Shown here: positions 14,651 through 14,698 of the stretch, piece by piece
Position numbering within the stretch: the first letter of the stretch is position 1
How the letters are laid out: every line of letters begins with the position of its first letter
NCBI GenBank assembly: GCA_900556845.1
Contig: USQO01000053.1
Location: 1 to 14,698 of the forward strand
Length of the DNA stretch: 14,698 bases
Reading direction: 5' to 3'
Source: an uncultured Bacteroides sp.
GTDB lineage: Bacteria; Bacteroidota; Bacteroidia; Bacteroidales; Bacteroidaceae
Position numbers and translations under genes: made by a program
Notes under the pieces: model-generated
What the model saw: only the letters and a program-made list of their open reading frames with translations
Database searches by the model: none
Told to the model about the DNA's origin: nothing

Positions 14651-14698
14651 GGCCCGTTCGTCTATCGGTTAGGACGCAAGATTTTCATTCTTGAAAGG
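14651..14698 (+). tRNA. tRNA-Glu (anticodon UUC), cut by the window end
   Basis: The first 48 bases of a tRNA are present: the acceptor 5' strand GGCCCGT, a D arm (GTC/GAC around TATCGGTTAG), and the anticodon stem CAAGA/TCTTG enclosing loop TTTTCAT. That loop gives anticodon UUC for glutamate. The T arm and the acceptor 3' strand lie beyond the window. A consensus promoter stands just upstream, so this starts a transcript that may contain further tRNAs outside the window. Confidence 0.92.

Noticed and set aside
1..14698. Search for mobile elements, CRISPR repeats, toxin-antitoxin or defence genes.
   Set aside because: No transposase, integrase, spaced repeats or related proteins are visible. 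tRNA genes can be integration sites, but no att-like duplication is seen near them.

Overview
The window looks like a stretch of core chromosome from a gut-type Bacteroidales bacterium (Bacteroides/Phocaeicola or a close relative). The evidence is the repeated Bacteroidetes promoter pattern (TTTG, 18-20 bases, TAnnTTTG) in front of nearly every transcription unit, the lack of clear Shine-Dalgarno sites, and protein sequences typical of that group (TrkH with a long N-terminus, TrpB2-type TrpB, Bacteroidetes-type L21/L27). Genus is an inference. I see no insertion sequence, phage gene, CRISPR array, toxin system or other mobile DNA.

Layout. (1) 1-2608: an OmpR-type response regulator and its membrane histidine kinase, co-transcribed, ending in a terminator that overlaps the kinase stop codon. 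(2) 2636-2845, minus strand: tRNA-Ser(UGA) then tRNA-Thr(UGU), with their own promoter and terminator. (3) 3009-5516: mutS2, divergent from the tRNAs. (4) 5585-6793: iron-sulfur L-serine dehydratase, ending at a hairpin shared with the convergent aquaporin gene. (5) 6894-7577, minus: aqpZ; its promoter lies back to back with that of a HAD phosphatase (7738-8397). (6) 8538-9140: rplU-rpmA behind a potentially structured leader, with a strong terminator. (7) 9242-10264: mltG. (8) 10286-12803, minus: a potassium-uptake operon of the TrkH/KtrB channel followed by its RCK/TrkA regulator, convergent with mltG. (9) 13019-14383: an orphan TrpB2-type PLP enzyme with no trpA beside it. (10) 14651-end: the start of tRNA-Glu(UUC), cut by the window edge.

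The genes are mostly independent housekeeping units: signalling, DNA maintenance, serine catabolism, water and potassium transport, ribosome, and cell wall. Only three sets clearly work together: the two-component pair, the two ribosomal proteins, and the two potassium-transport subunits.

I did not find a new multi-gene system. The most interesting signals are regulatory and were read by eye: a 25-base near-perfect inverted repeat over the -33 box of trpB, a 15-base palindrome inside the spacer of the trkH promoter, a 16-base perfect palindrome upstream of the two-component operon, a 17-bp hairpin over the trkA stop codon in the convergent mltG/trkA junction, and a leader upstream of rplU that may fold. 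Each needs comparative sequence to confirm.
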